Below, one piece after another: positions 41,287 through 52,061 of a DNA stretch of 64,000 nt. Below the pieces are notes generated by a model, which searched no databases, was not told the origin of the DNA, and saw nothing but the letters and a program-made list of their open reading frames with translations. This DNA comes from Rebecca billardiae RCC1528 (Eukaryota; Haptophyta). The stretch lies in NCBI GenBank assembly GCA_965240325.2, contig OZ251244.1, positions 1,054,001-1,118,000 on the forward strand. The letters are read 5' to 3'. Positions within the stretch are counted from its first letter, which is position 1. Every line of letters starts with the position of its first letter. The translations under genes and the position numbers were made by a program.

Positions 41287-41547
41287 CGCGCCGATCGGCG
41301 ACCGCGAAAAGACGGAGCGTCAGAGCGCGACGTTTCGTCCCGACGACGATCGGGCCGAGTTTACTCAGCGAGAAGATTTTCCGAACACGCCCTTAATTGA
41401 AAGCAATCTTCATAGGAGCAGCCATCATGAGCGAATCGCCTGCATATTGAAGTTAGTTACAAACTTCGCTCTCGGGAAGCCCCAGCCCGGGTAGATACGG
41501 TTTTCGATCATGCAATTAAAGTAGACGCGAAGAACGCCTCACGCAAG
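41287..41547. promoter_or_regulatory. Bidirectional upstream region, BPNT-like / YjbQ
   Basis: 261 bp between divergent start codons, markedly AT-richer than the flanking coding DNA (for instance 41380-41525). No specific element recognised. Confidence 0.4.
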
Positions 41548-42171
41548 ATGGCGCGTCGTACGCTGGCGTGCCTCGCGCTGATGACCGTCGGCGCGAGCGC
41601 GTGGGCGGTCCAGCCGCCTGCGAGCAGGTTGGGCCGGTCGGCGAGCCCACCGCGCGGCGCATCGAGCGTCCGCATGGAGCTCGTGACGGTCTACGAGGAG
41701 CTCGTCGTCAAGACCGTTCCGCACATCTCGATCGTCGACATCTCGCAGGACGTCGCGGCCGTCGTCGCAAAGAGCGGCTGCCTCGAGGGGACGGTGACGG
41801 TGATGAGCAAGCACACGACGTGCGGGCTCTTCATGCAGGAGTACGAGCCGCGCCTCGTCGACGACCTCCGCCAGTTCCTCCTCAAGCTCGCCCCCATCGA
41901 GTTCCCGTGGCTCCACAACGACCTGCCGTTCCGCGTGGGCCCGCCCGACTGGCCGGGCGGCGACGAGGCGTGGCGCGAGTTCCGCGCGTCCGAGCCGGTG
42001 AACGCGCACTCGCACGTGATCGCCGCGATGCTCGGCACCTCCGAGTCCATCCCCATCACCAAGGGCAAGATGGTCAACGGCGCGTACCAGAACGTGCTCT
42101 TCGCCGAGCTCGACGGCTCGTGGAAGGGCAAGGAGCGCAAGGTGTCCGTGCAGGTCACCGGCTCCAAGTAG
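41548..42171 (+). CDS. YjbQ/UPF0047 family protein, plastid-directed
   Basis: 207 aa. Signal peptide MARRTLACLALMTVGASAW with an ASAW-AVQPP cleavage context, then a Ser/Arg-rich transit-like stretch to Met43, where the conserved domain begins. Family signatures: SKHTTCGLFMQEYEPRLVDDL (His89), VNAHSHVIAAMLG (His154, His156), and PITKGKMVNGAYQNVLFAELDG with the final SVQVTG. Bacterial YjbQ proteins have weak thiamin-phosphate-synthase activity and the true role is unsettled. An insert at 116-148 (DWPGGDEAW) is also seen in other eukaryotic members as far as I recall. No intron. Confidence 0.88.
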   Translation: MARRTLACLALMTVGASAWAVQPPASRLGRSASPPRGASSVRMELVTVYEELVVKTVPHISIVDISQDVAAVVAKSGCLEGTVTVMSKHTTCGLFMQEYEPRLVDDLRQFLLKLAPIEFPWLHNDLPFRVGPPDWPGGDEAWREFRASEPVNAHSHVIAAMLGTSESIPITKGKMVNGAYQNVLFAELDGSWKGKERKVSVQVTGSK

Positions 42172-42575
42172 TAGGCGAGTAGTAGCAGGTGCGCGTGGGA
42201 GTCAGGGGAGCGCTGCTGGCGCGAGCTGCCCGCGCGTCGACGGATCGCCGCCGGGCGGGCGGCGCGGGCGTTGACCCCGGCGCCCGGTGGCGGTCAGCTC
42301 CGCCCTCGGCCCTCCGCGCCGACCGACCGGCGCGGTCGCGGCTCATAAGCCGCGGAGCCTACTGCCAGCTCTAATTCGCCCGGCTCTAAGTAGCTCTGAC
42401 TTCTAAGAGTTCTAAGAGTCTTCGTATCGCGCTGTCGTGCTATAAGCTCGGCCAAGTAATAATGATGCTGAGACTACTACGTACGCGATATATCATCGTC
42501 CCGATTATAACCGCCATCCGGCCCCGGGCGGCCCTGCGCGTCCGTCAAGACATCATCACACTGCAGTATGGGCCA

Positions 42576-43111
42576 ATGGGGGGGGCTCGGTTAGTTTTGG
42601 GGTGGGGTTAGTTTTGGGGTGCCACTGGGCGCCGCACCGGGGTGGCTGCGCGAACTGGGAGAGCATGGCCGCTCCAGCTGCTCGCCATGTCCCACAAGGC
42701 GACGCTGGGCAACGGCTCTGCCCGTCTCGGTGGCATCGCGAGTGCTTCGGCGCGTCGCTTCCGCCTCATCAGGAGTGATTGCGGGGGGATCCCCAGCCTG
42801 GGCAGCACGAGAAGGCGGCTCGCTTCGCCAGCAATGCTGCCCACGAGCTCGCGCCGCGCGTGCGCACGCGCCTCCCGGGTTAGTTTTGGGGTGGGCCGGG
42901 TCGTTTGCTGGGGTCATTTTCAAACGCGCCTGGCGCGAGCATGTGCGGCCGCGGCGACCCGGCCCCAGCGGGTGCCTTACCGACACGGGCGTCCTCCGGC
43001 TTGTCCTCGACGGCGAGGGCGAGGGGTGCCCATCTTGCGTCCGTCCAAGCCTCTCCGCGAGGGGTGGTTTTGGCAGTTGAGGGCACCCCAAAACTAACCG
43101 CCCCCCCCCAT
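42576..43111. mobile_element. MITE-like element with terminal inverted repeats
   Basis: 536 bp bounded by inverted repeats: left ATGGGGGGGG-CTC-GGTTAGTTTTGGGGTG (42576-42604), right the reverse complement with one indel (43084-43111). The core GGTTAGTTTTGGGGTG occurs again directly inside the left end (42606-42620) and once internally (42878-42893). No transposase is encoded and no clear target-site duplication was found, so the class is uncertain. Confidence 0.5.
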
Positions 43112-43806
43112 AGTGCACTGATCTGATGAATAGCGTCATAATATAGCGGCGGCCCGCGGCCGCTACTGTACCGGCTTATTATTATTCAGAATACAGTAGT
43201 TTACGCTACTAAGAATAAGAGACGCACAGGCAGCTCAGAGACGACGTCGACGGCAGTGCGCATAATATATATATTATAACAGTAGTAGCACATTGAGTCA
43301 GCTTAGTTGTCGATCGCCTGCAGTACATTATAATAATCGATATCATGTCAGATCTGATCTGCTGATCCTGACGCGCGCCCTGACCCGTAGGCGAGTCTGG
43401 GCGGCGGTAGCCTAGTCGCTAGCACACCGCCCTACGGCTACCGCGCCGTAAATGTATGTATTATAATGTACTCTGAACCGCGCGGCTGAACCCGCCTCCT
43501 GAAATCAGACCTGAGACCACGCGCGTACGTCTTCGCTGTGAGTTCACAATCACAAGGCTGCTTCGCCTTGCCGTGGTCGGTGGTGCTTCGCCCGCCTTGA
43601 CACAGGGGCCACTCGCAGCATGCTCGGCCGTGTTACTGGTACGATGCAGCCGCGGCGAGCGGCCGGGCAAACCGCATTCATCGTCGGCACGGGCAGGCCT
43701 GACGCCGTCAGTGCAAGCTGCAAGCACGGCGTCATCTAGTGCCAGGGCTGCCAGCTGCCGCCGCAGCTGCGTCGCACCCGTGTCAGTTATAGTGGCCTAG
43801 CTAGTT

Positions 43807-43850
43807 GACAGTCAGATGGACTGCAATCGCCACCAGTCCATCTGACTGTC
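43807..43850. repeat. Perfect 17-bp hairpin, 10-nt loop
   Basis: GACAGTCAGATGGACTG and its exact reverse complement flank the loop CAATCGCCAC. Confidence 0.9.
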
Positions 43851-44607
43851 ATACTATTTGTGACCCGCAATGCTGCAGTCAGGCCTCCTCGACGTATATA
43901 CTATGACAATGACGTGCGGAAAGGCGTGCACACGCGTCCTGGCGCATCTGGCAGGCGGCAGTCTTCGCCAAGATGATGAGAACAAGCCTGCAAGTGCTCG
44001 CCGCGCGGGTGCAGAGCGCGCGGAGAGTTCTGGGATACGACCCATGGTATTGGATGTACCTCGTGTGCGACGACGACGAGACGGACGAGAGCCGCAACTG
44101 GATTCGTGCACTCACCGGTCACTGAGGAGTGCAGGAATCGCGTTCCTCGCGCACGTGGGGGCCAACAGAGAGGTACACCCGACGGGGCGTGACACAGACT
44201 TCCACTGGCAGGCACTGGGATGTCGCTGTGACATGGTAAATGGAACCGGGTAGAAATGAAACAGGCGGCCTCCCGCCTCGGCCCCGACGCTGCCCTTGCA
44301 GCCGCAGCACGGCCGGCGGCGCCACCCGCGGCCCGGCGTCGTTGCGCGCTCGCCGCGCGCGCCGTGCCGCGAGACGTCGGCTTCGCGGCGCGGCCTGGGC
44401 TGCGCCTACGTGCCGCGTCTCCTGCGCCTCTTCGGCTTGGGCATGGGCGTCGGGACGGGTGCCGGCGCCATCCTGTGTGCAAGGAGCAGCAAGGTGAGTC
44501 AGGACTCAGGATGGGTGCAAATCCGGATGGGCGGGCGGCGGTTGGCGTTGCGCGCGCGAGGCAACACGGCGGCGGGATCCTACCGCACGCTGTATTTCGC
44601 TCGTGGG

Positions 44608-45267
44608 ATGGGACCGCCGAGTATGGCTCCGCCGCAGGAGACGCGCCCTTCTCGGCGTTGGGCGTGCACGGCGGTCGCGGCGACAGCGCTCGCCGCCACC
44701 GTCATCGCGCTCGCCTCGTTCCACGCCGGCTCGGCGGTCGAGCCGGAGCGATCGCACAAGGATTGGGTCCCCACGCCGAAGCACAAGTGGGGCGCGGGGT
44801 GCAACCAGTGCCTGTACCAGCGCTGCGCCCCGCACAAGCAGAACTGCGCCCGGACCAACGGGTACACCGACCCGCTGCACGAGGAGAGGTTCCGCTGCCT
44901 CTGCGGCTGCTGCCGCCTGCAGTGCAACTTCCCGCGCTACTGCGACGCGCACCACCTGGGAGGCGGCGGCGGCGGCGCCGGCGCGGCTGGTGGGTCCGAG
45001 CCGGCGCCACCCCCGCCACCGCCTTTGGATGCGGGCGGTCTGGGCGGCGAGGAGAGCGGCGGGGCAAGCGGCGGCTCGGGCGGCGGCTCGGGCGGCACCG
45101 GCACCGGCGCCGGCGGCACTGGCGGCGGCGGTGCGGGCGGCACCGGCGGTGGTGCAGGCGGCAGCACTGGCGGCGATGGTGGCTCAGGTGCAGGTGGCAC
45201 TGGGGGCACTGCGCCGGCACTTTCGCCGCCGCCTCCCCTCGGCGACGGCGGCACCGGTGGCCGCTAA
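44608..45267 (+). CDS. Cys-rich/Gly-rich type II membrane or surface protein, paralogue 1
   Basis: 219 aa, family unknown. Basic N-terminus (TRPSRRW), one hydrophobic segment (about 20-42, VAATALAATVIALASF) acting as signal anchor, then an ectodomain. The ectodomain has WVPTPKHKWGAGCNQCLYQRCAPHKQNC and CLCGCCRLQCNF; ten Cys in about 55 residues suggest a disulfide knot. A Gly-Thr-Gly low-complexity tail ends PLGDGGTGGR. The paralogue 600 bp downstream has the same layout with a longer repeat tail. The start is placed by alignment with the paralogue; an ATG at 44623 is the alternative. Cell-wall, scale or extracellular-matrix attachment is a guess from composition. Confidence 0.65.
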   Translation: MGPPSMAPPQETRPSRRWACTAVAATALAATVIALASFHAGSAVEPERSHKDWVPTPKHKWGAGCNQCLYQRCAPHKQNCARTNGYTDPLHEERFRCLCGCCRLQCNFPRYCDAHHLGGGGGGAGAAGGSEPAPPPPPPLDAGGLGGEESGGASGGSGGGSGGTGTGAGGTGGGGAGGTGGGAGGSTGGDGGSGAGGTGGTAPALSPPPPLGDGGTGGR

Positions 45268-45854
45268 CGTGTCGTCATCCCAGACCGCAAGCCAGCAGGC
45301 TTCCCGTTATCCCAGCGCTGCCGATGACTGGCCGACTGGCCCGACGACTCCCAGGCCCAGTGAGGGAGGCCGGGGACAGCTGCTCTGGTGTGCCCGTTTG
45401 AGCAGCGCCCGCGACCGCGCGGGGCGGGCCTGCTGCTGAGGCACGAGCACTCATCGGACTTCGTCCCAACCGGACGATGCGCAGAATCTGGACCGCCCGC
45501 GCGCGGGCATTACCCGCGGCAAACTAAACTTGCCGACTTACCGATTTACTCTCAGATACCGACCGGCGGCATTGACCGCCACACCTGACTGGCACTGGCG
45601 CCGGGGCACCGGCGTGACGCCGTGACCGCTCTGACACTGGCAAGTCGGACCGGCATGCTGGAGAGCTGGGGCAGTGGCGTGTGAGATACCCGCACCGTTC
45701 GCTACCAATTAGACAGCAGGATGAACCAACCAAATGATGACTGATGAAAGAACCAAACCGTGAGCCGGTCAGGATTCAGTGCGGCGGGCGCGCGGGCGCC
45801 GCGCTCCGCCCGCCGCGGTGCGCGACCACTGCTATTTTTTCGGCGCAGGAGGAG
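45268..45854. other. Intergenic between the two Cys/Gly-rich paralogues
   Basis: No gene recognised. It includes the 3' flank of paralogue 1 and the promoter of paralogue 2. A T-rich run (ctattttttcgg) lies just before the second ATG. Confidence 0.5.
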
Positions 45855-47060
45855 ATGGTCGTGTCGCCGTCGAGCCCACCCGGCGCCGAGGCTGCGGCCC
45901 AGCCGCAGGAGAAGCGCCCCTCGCGGCGTTGGCCGTGCGCGGTGGGCGCAGCGACCGCGCTTGCCGCCACCGCCATCGCCCTCGCCTCGTTCCACGCCGG
46001 CTCGGCTGTCGAGCCGGAGCGATCGAACAAGGATTGGGTCCCCACGCCGAAGCACAAGTGGGGCCCAGGGTGCAACCAGTGCCTGTACCAGCGCTGCGCC
46101 CCGCACAAGCCGAACTGCGCCCGGATCAACGGGTACACCGAGCCGCTGGGCGAGCAGAAGTTCCACTGCCTCTGCGGCTGCTGCCGCCTGCAGTGCAACT
46201 TCCCGCCTGGGTGCGACGCGAGCAACGGCGGCGGCGGCGGCGGCGGCGGCGGAGGCGGAGGCGGCGCCGGTGCGGCTGGTGGGTCCGAGTCGGCGGCCGC
46301 GCCGCCGCCGCCTTTATCATCGGGCGGCGTGGGCGGCGACGGCGGCGGCAGTGCAAGTGGCGGCTCGGGCGGTGGTGCGGGCGGCACTGGCGCCGGCGGC
46401 GGCAGCACTGGCGGTGATGGTGGCTCAGGTGCAGGTGGTGCTGGGGGCACTGCGCCGGCACACGCGCCGCCGCCTCCTCTGAACGACGGCGGCACCGGCG
46501 GTGGTGCGGGTGGCACCGGCGGTGGCGCTGGTGGCACCAACGGCGGCGCTGGCGGCACCGGCGGCGGCACTGGTGGCACCGGCGGTGATGCGGCCGGCAC
46601 CGGCGGTGATGCGGGCGGCACCGGTGGCGGCGCTGGTGGCACCGGCGGTGATGCGGGCGGCACCGGTGGCGGCGCTGGTGGCACCGGCGGTGATGCGGGT
46701 GGCACCGGCGGTGATGCGGGCGGCACCGGTGGCGGCGCTGGCGGCACCGGCGGTGATGCGGGTGGCACCGGTGGCGGCGCTGGCGGCACCGGTGGTGATG
46801 CGGGTGGCACCGGTGGCGGCGCTGGCGGCACCGGCGGTGATGCGGGTGGCACCGGTGGCGGCGCTGGCGGCACCGGTGGTGATGCGGGTGGCACCGGTGG
46901 CGGCGCTGGTGGCATCGGCGGTGAAGCGGGCGGCACCGGTGGTGGTGCGGGCGGCGGCACTGGCGGTGATGGTGGCCCAGGTGCAGGTGGCACTGGCGGC
47001 ACTGCACCGGCACACGCGCCGCCGCCTCCTCTCAGCGACGGCGGTACCGGCGGGCGCTAG
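45855..47060 (+). CDS. Cys-rich/Gly-rich type II membrane or surface protein, paralogue 2
   Basis: 401 aa. About 75 percent identical to paralogue 1 over the anchor and Cys-rich domain: KRPSRRW, a hydrophobic anchor ending ASFHAGSAVEPERS, KDWVPTPKHKWGPGC, CLCGCCRLQCNF. A poly-Gly spacer follows. The tail holds an expanded array built from GGTGG plus GAGGTGGDA or DAGGTGGGA units, closed by PPPPLSDGGTGGR, which is also the end of paralogue 1. The shared tail end shows that the array grew inside an existing tail. The two genes arose by tandem duplication. Expected topology: short cytosolic N-terminus, ectodomain outside. Function unknown. Confidence 0.68.
   Translation: MVVSPSSPPGAEAAAQPQEKRPSRRWPCAVGAATALAATAIALASFHAGSAVEPERSNKDWVPTPKHKWGPGCNQCLYQRCAPHKPNCARINGYTEPLGEQKFHCLCGCCRLQCNFPPGCDASNGGGGGGGGGGGGGAGAAGGSESAAAPPPPLSSGGVGGDGGGSASGGSGGGAGGTGAGGGSTGGDGGSGAGGAGGTAPAHAPPPPLNDGGTGGGAGGTGGGAGGTNGGAGGTGGGTGGTGGDAAGTGGDAGGTGGGAGGTGGDAGGTGGGAGGTGGDAGGTGGDAGGTGGGAGGTGGDAGGTGGGAGGTGGDAGGTGGGAGGTGGDAGGTGGGAGGTGGDAGGTGGGAGGIGGEAGGTGGGAGGGTGGDGGPGAGGTGGTAPAHAPPPPLSDGGTGGR
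46490..46975 (+). repeat. Gly-Thr-Gly coding tandem array
   Basis: Imperfect 18/42-bp repeats (ggcaccggtggcggcgctgg, ggcaccggcggtgatgcggg) encode GGTGGGA and GGTGGDA blocks inside paralogue 2. Length variation between strains is likely. Confidence 0.85.
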
Positions 47061-48689
47061 CAGTCGTCGTCCCGGGCCGCAGCCCAGCACGACCCCCTCA
47101 CCCCCGCGGGCCCCGGCACCGTCTTACGCAAACAGTCACTCGGCAATGAACACGCCGGCCCTCAGTCCTAAGACGGACGTTGCTGACGGCCGGCAGCCGT
47201 CTGACGAGTGCCAATGGCAATGAATGTATATATATATGATGAGCTGCGTGATGAGTGCGCTGGCGCCGACTGCTGACCCCGGGTCATCACGGACATCACG
47301 GTGCCAGTCGATCCGACTATAGTCACGGCCCGCGCGCGGCAGGACGGGCGGCCCGGACGCGCGCGCGAGGCACGATGCCATCATCAGTAGCTAGTGACGA
47401 GTCATCAGTGACGACTACTCGGTCACTGAGTCCGGCGGCGTCGGCCCGGCGGACCGATTGCCATCGGGCCCGCGCGCCGACTCCACGGAGTACGAGCACG
47501 GAGCAGACGACCGTGCAGCAGGCAATCGCGGGCAACTAAGACTTGAGTCAGACGAGATCATCTCACGGTGCGGGTACGGCCCGACGAGCGCGCCTAATAT
47601 ACGGAGCCTCCGGCCATTATATTATTATATTTCGTCGTCTTATATCGTACTTCATCGTAGGCGGTAGTCAATGTACAGTCCCCTCAACAATTGGTTACCC
47701 TTGTGTTTGGCTGTCTATACCAGCAGTCCGTCCGACTGTTTGAGGCCCACTGCTGCATGCTATCTGTTACTGCACCTATAGCCCTCACAGACCAGGTGGG
47801 TATGAGCTGGGCGGGTGTGTGGGCTGAGTCAGTCAGATACATTGAATGCAGGTGCACAACCGGCTGACGGGTGCTGCGCGGGGATGCTGGACCACCACGA
47901 GGGCAGGCAGGGATGGAAATTCACCCCCTGAGCAGGCTGTGGGCTGGCTGGCTGGGAGTGTAGCAGCTGTATAGTGGGCCCTGGCGCTGCAGCTGGATGG
48001 CCTTTGATACTGCCTAGCAGCCAGCCTAGCAGTACAGTCTGGCGTGAGCAGTGCGGTAGTTTATTCAGTGCGCAGGCCACGTCTCTGCGGGTGGTGGTCG
48101 GGGAATGGCCACCACAGTGCACCAGATGCACCTAGCCTGCCAGCGGCCCACCTGCTGATTGAGTATGCCCTGTAGCACAGCACACGAGCCGAAAATCAGC
48201 GGCGCGCTGTGCTACAAGCTGGGCTGAAAGGGGTGTGGGAGCCAGTCGAGAGCCTGTCGGCCACGCGGTCACGTCGTCCGAGCTGGCCGGCTTCACGTGC
48301 CGCTACCCACTGAGAAGTCCTCCAACTTGGTCACCCACCCGGCTGAAGTCATGATGGGTGGGTGCAGCTCGACCGAATGGAGAGTGCTGGGGCCGCAGGT
48401 GCCCGTCATGCAAGCCTAGGCGGCCAAGAGAAGGTGTGATGTGCAGGTGTGCTCTCCATAGCAGTAGGGTAATTTATTGTTGATACGAGAGGACTGTAAC
48501 AGGCCGCGCCTGTAGGTAGGCTGTACTCCAGTCGGCGCCGCCGGCCGGTACTGGTCCGAGTCTGATATGACGAATAATTAAATATTAATACCGCCTGCAT
48601 ATCATGTCAGTCCGTGACTAGCTCGGGCTCCGAGCGGATGACGTCGTAGTACGGACCGCGGCCCGCCGCGCAGGCAGCGGCGCGGGCGC
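47061..48689. other. Intergenic, no gene recognised
   Basis: 3' flank of the Gly-rich gene, then less GC-rich DNA with many short imperfect repeats (tgggctggctggctggg and similar). A small inverted repeat lies at 48171-48216. No conserved protein or RNA recognised. Confidence 0.5.
48171..48216. repeat. 11-bp perfect inverted repeat, 24-nt loop
   Basis: TGTAGCACAGC and its exact reverse complement. Confidence 0.8.
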
Positions 48690-51600
48690 TCAGCGGCCCG
48701 CCTGCTGGCGCTGCGGCACCGCCGCCGCCGCCGCCGCACCCGACGCGGCAGCGCCCGCCGCCGCGCGCGGCGCGACCTGATGCCGCGAGCCATCCGCCGC
48801 CGCCGCCTCGAGGGAGCGCTCGTCCACTGCAAACGGCGGCTCGAGCTGGTAGTAGATCACCGAGTAGCGGACGCCGTCGTCCGCCGCGCCGGGCTTGCCC
48901 GCGCCGCTCTTGCCGCCCGCTTTGCCCGCGCCCGCACCCGGCTTGCTCGCGCCGCCGAGCCGCAGCGCGCTGCCGCCGCCCGTCGGCTTGCTGGCGCCGG
49001 CCGCGCCGCCGCCGCCGCCGCCGCGGCCGCGGCGCTGCCCCACGGCCCGGAAGGGCAGCACCTCGTGCCGGTACCGCCCGTCGAAGCGGCACCAGCGGTT
49101 CTGCGTGTCCACGTCCACCGCGCCGCCCTGGCCGTACACACGCAGCTCGCCCCCGTCGTACCCGCTGCGCGCGTGGCTTCCGTCCCACGCGCCGCCGGCC
49201 TCGTCGGCATGCAGGATCGCCGCCGAGAGGCCGGTCGCCACCTGGTGGCCGGCGTCCTTCTCGTCGCGGTGGGGCGAGGCGCTGCGTGCCGCGCGGCGGC
49301 GGGCGGCGGCACGCGGCGCGTGTCAGAGGCCGCGGCACGCGCGCAGTCCAGCGCAAGACGCACGCTGCCGCGCCGCGCTCGGTTGGCCCAGCCAGCGCGC
49401 GCGCTCCGCGCGCACGGCGCGGCGCGGGCATGCGCGCACCGGAAATTCCGGTTGAAGCCGATGGACGTGGGCACAAAGTCCGGGTCGATCGCACTATGGG
49501 CGGTTGGTTGCGCGCGGCGGGCGTCGGAGAGCGATGGTGGTTGGGACGGTGGAGGTGCCGACGAGGCCGGAGAGAGGTGGCAGCAGCAGGGCAGCAGCGT
49601 GTTTTGTTGTGTTTTGTTTTGATGGCGGGTTTTTTTGTTTGATTGTGGGTGTGTCCGGTGGGAGTCCGGCGGGTGGCGGCGGCGAAGGGCGGGGCGTGCG
49701 GCCGGGGCGGCGCGGGCGCGCGAGGGCGGCATAGGGCGCGGGGGCGGGCGGTCAGCCTTGGCTGAGAGCGCGTGCGGCGGCAGGGTGGGCTGGCACCGTG
49801 CGCGCGCAAGCGCACAGCGCGGCGCGGCGCAGCGGCCGCGGCGCCGCGGCACCTGGGGGCTGGGGGCTCCTCCCAAGCTCCACCCCTCAGCCCAACCCCA
49901 GCGCACGGCGCGCCCTCGGCGTCGGCGCGCGCGTGGCTGGGCCCACAGGGCCGGGAGGCTTCGGGGTAGGGCGGGCTCGGGGTAGGGTAGGGTAGGCGCG
50001 TGCGCGCGCACACCTGAGCAGCTCGATCGCCGCCTCCCACAGCGGGGCGTGCCGACGGCGCAGCGAGTCGCCCCTGCTGACGCCCATGCCCTCGCGGAAG
50101 GCGAACGGCGTGCCGAACGCGCCGGGCGCGAGCGCCCCCGGCCGCGCGCTCGCCGGCAGCCGCGCCGTGCCCATCCCGAGGCTGAAAGCAAACTCGACTT
50201 GAATGCCGTCGCGCCGGCCGCTCGGGTTTCGGTTGTTGCCGGTCGACGACCAATCATGCGCCTCGAGGAGCTGGAAGAGCGCGCGCGCCTCGGGCACGGG
50301 CAGCAGCTGGCCGCGCCGCCGGCCGAGCCACGCCATCGACATGCCGCCGGCCTCGGCCGCGCCCGCCGGCCGCGCCGCCTCCGCCGCGCCGCCGCCGCCA
50401 GCCGCGCCGCCGCCGCCGCCGCCGACGCCAGCGCTGAGGCCCGCGCACGCGTGCGCGCGCGCGTGGCGGTGGCGTCGGCACAGGCGCGTGACCGCCGCCT
50501 CCTCGCGCGCGCCGCCCGGCGAGACGGGGACGGGCGAGCCCCGCGGCGGCGCGGCCGAGCCGCCCGCCTCGCCGCCCGCGCCGCCCCTCGCCGCGCCGCC
50601 AGCGCTGTCCAGCGTTCGCGCAACTTCAGCGGCGAGCGCCCGCGCCTCGGCCGGCCCGCCGGCGCACGCGCTCACGCTCAGCTCGAGGCACGCGCGCGCC
50701 GAGAGCGCGCGCCACCGCGCCGCCGTCTCGCCGTGCATCAGCGCCACGCGCGCCTGCACCGACAGCGGCGTGCACGCGTCCCCAATCAGCGCCGCCGGAA
50801 ACCGCCGCTGCAGCTCGCGCGCCGCCGCGACACACGCTTCGAGCGACGCGGCGCCGGCGCCGGCGCCGGCGCCGGCGCCGCTCGGCGCGGGCGGCGGGCG
50901 GGCGGCCCCGCCGCCGCCCGGCGCGGCGGCGGCTGACGTGGCGCGCGCGGCCGACTCGGCGACCGAGCGCGCCGTCGCCGCGGCGCCCTTGTCGATCGAC
51001 GGTGGCGGTCGCTCAGACGCGGCGAGGAGAAGCGCCGAGGCGGCGCGCTCGCTGAGCTCCAGGGCGACAACGCCGCAGAATGGCGGCGGGCCGACGCCCG
51101 GCGCGGCGCCGCCGCCGAGCGCGTCGGCGGCGGCAGTCGCCGCCGCCGCCACGCCGCCGCGCGGCTCCTCGCGATCTCCCGCGATCTCGGCGCGATCTCC
51201 CGCGATCTCGGGGTGCGGCCACGCGGTGCAGAGGTGAGCGTGGACGGGCGCGCACGGCGCGAGTGGCGCGAGCAGCGCGTTGAGGAGCGCGTGCGCGCGC
51301 GCGCAGCCGGCGCCGTGTGCGGCCGGCGCGCCGCTCGCGCCCCCACCGCTCCCGCCGCCGCCGGCTGCGCCCGCCATCGCCTCGAGGGAGAGGCCGCTAA
51401 TGAGAATCAAGCGGTTGGGCGGCCCGGCGCGCGCCGCGGGCGCGCTCGGCCTGGCGGCGGCGCCGCCGCCCTCGGCCGCGGCGGCCGCCGCGCGCGAGGC
51501 CGCCTCGAGGGCTCGCGCCGCGGACGCCGCCTCGGCGATCGCGTCGGACGACAGCTCCACCTCCCACGTCACCGCCGGCTGCTGCGGCGGCTGCGATCCC

Positions 51601-52061
51601 AGTGCGGCCGCGGCGCGCGGTGGGCGCGCCGCCGCCGGGCTCGAGCCGTTGGGCACGGCCGGAGGAGCGCCGCCGCCGTCGCGCGCGCCGCTCGCTGCCG
51701 CCTCACGCGCCGCCGCCGCCGCGCCCTTGCGCCGCTTGGGCGGCGCGGCGGCCGCGGCTCGGCCGCCGGCCGCGCGCGCCCCAAGCCGCGCCTCGGCCAG
51801 CTGCTGAAACGCGTTGCCGTTGGCGCTGTTGGCCGCTGGCGCCGTCGCCGTCGGCCTGGGTGCCTTGGGCGTCGTCGCACGGGCAGCAGCCGCCGGCCGC
51901 GCCGACGGCGCCGCAGGCGCGGCCGGCCGCGGCGCCGGCGCGGCCGGCCGCGCCGAGGCCGCGCCCGCGGCCGGCGGCGCGGGCGCGGCGTCGCGCGCGC
52001 TGGCGCCCGCGATCGCGCCAAAGATGTCGTCCACGTCGTCGCGCGCGCGCTTCTTCCCCAT
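48690..52061 (-). CDS. 2-oxoglutarate/Fe(II) dioxygenase family protein, 3 exons
   Basis: 897 aa from exons 52061-50014, 49493-49440 and 49281-48690; both introns are phase 2 and the frame closes exactly. MGKKRARDDVDDIFGAI opens a long Ala/Pro-rich, probably disordered N-terminal 500 residues with basic nuclear-like patches. The C-terminal third is the enzyme: EAHDWSSTGNNRNPSGR, GFNRNFR, then metal ligands His705 and Asp707 in SPHRDEKDAG (formed across the second splice junction), a GGEL strand near 744, distal His773 in FDGRYRHEVLPF, and 2OG-binding Arg839 in GVRYSVIYY. The order H-x-D, GGEL, FDG-H, RYS is typical of the oxygenase group that includes algal and TET/JBP-like members. A low-complexity insert of about 55 residues separates His773 and Arg839. 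The substrate is unknown. Confidence 0.68.

Larger units (their letters stand above)
42172..44607. other. Intergenic, AT-richer, with MITE-like element and hairpin
   Basis: No conserved protein in any frame. It contains the candidate MITE at 42576-43111, (AT)n patches around 43265-43280, and a perfect hairpin at 43807-43850. Confidence 0.55.

Noticed and set aside
43461-44482. Several 60-190-aa ORFs on both strands
   Set aside because: Overlapping frames of equal quality with no domain, signal peptide or repeat, typical of chance ORFs here.
44256-45401. 381-aa ORF overlapping Cys/Gly paralogue 1
   Set aside because: Different frame from the one conserved in paralogue 2; Arg-rich translation of the same DNA.
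48607-50253. 548-aa minus-strand ORF as a separate gene
   Set aside because: It reads exon 3 and both introns of the dioxygenase in the wrong frames; the spliced model explains the conserved residues.
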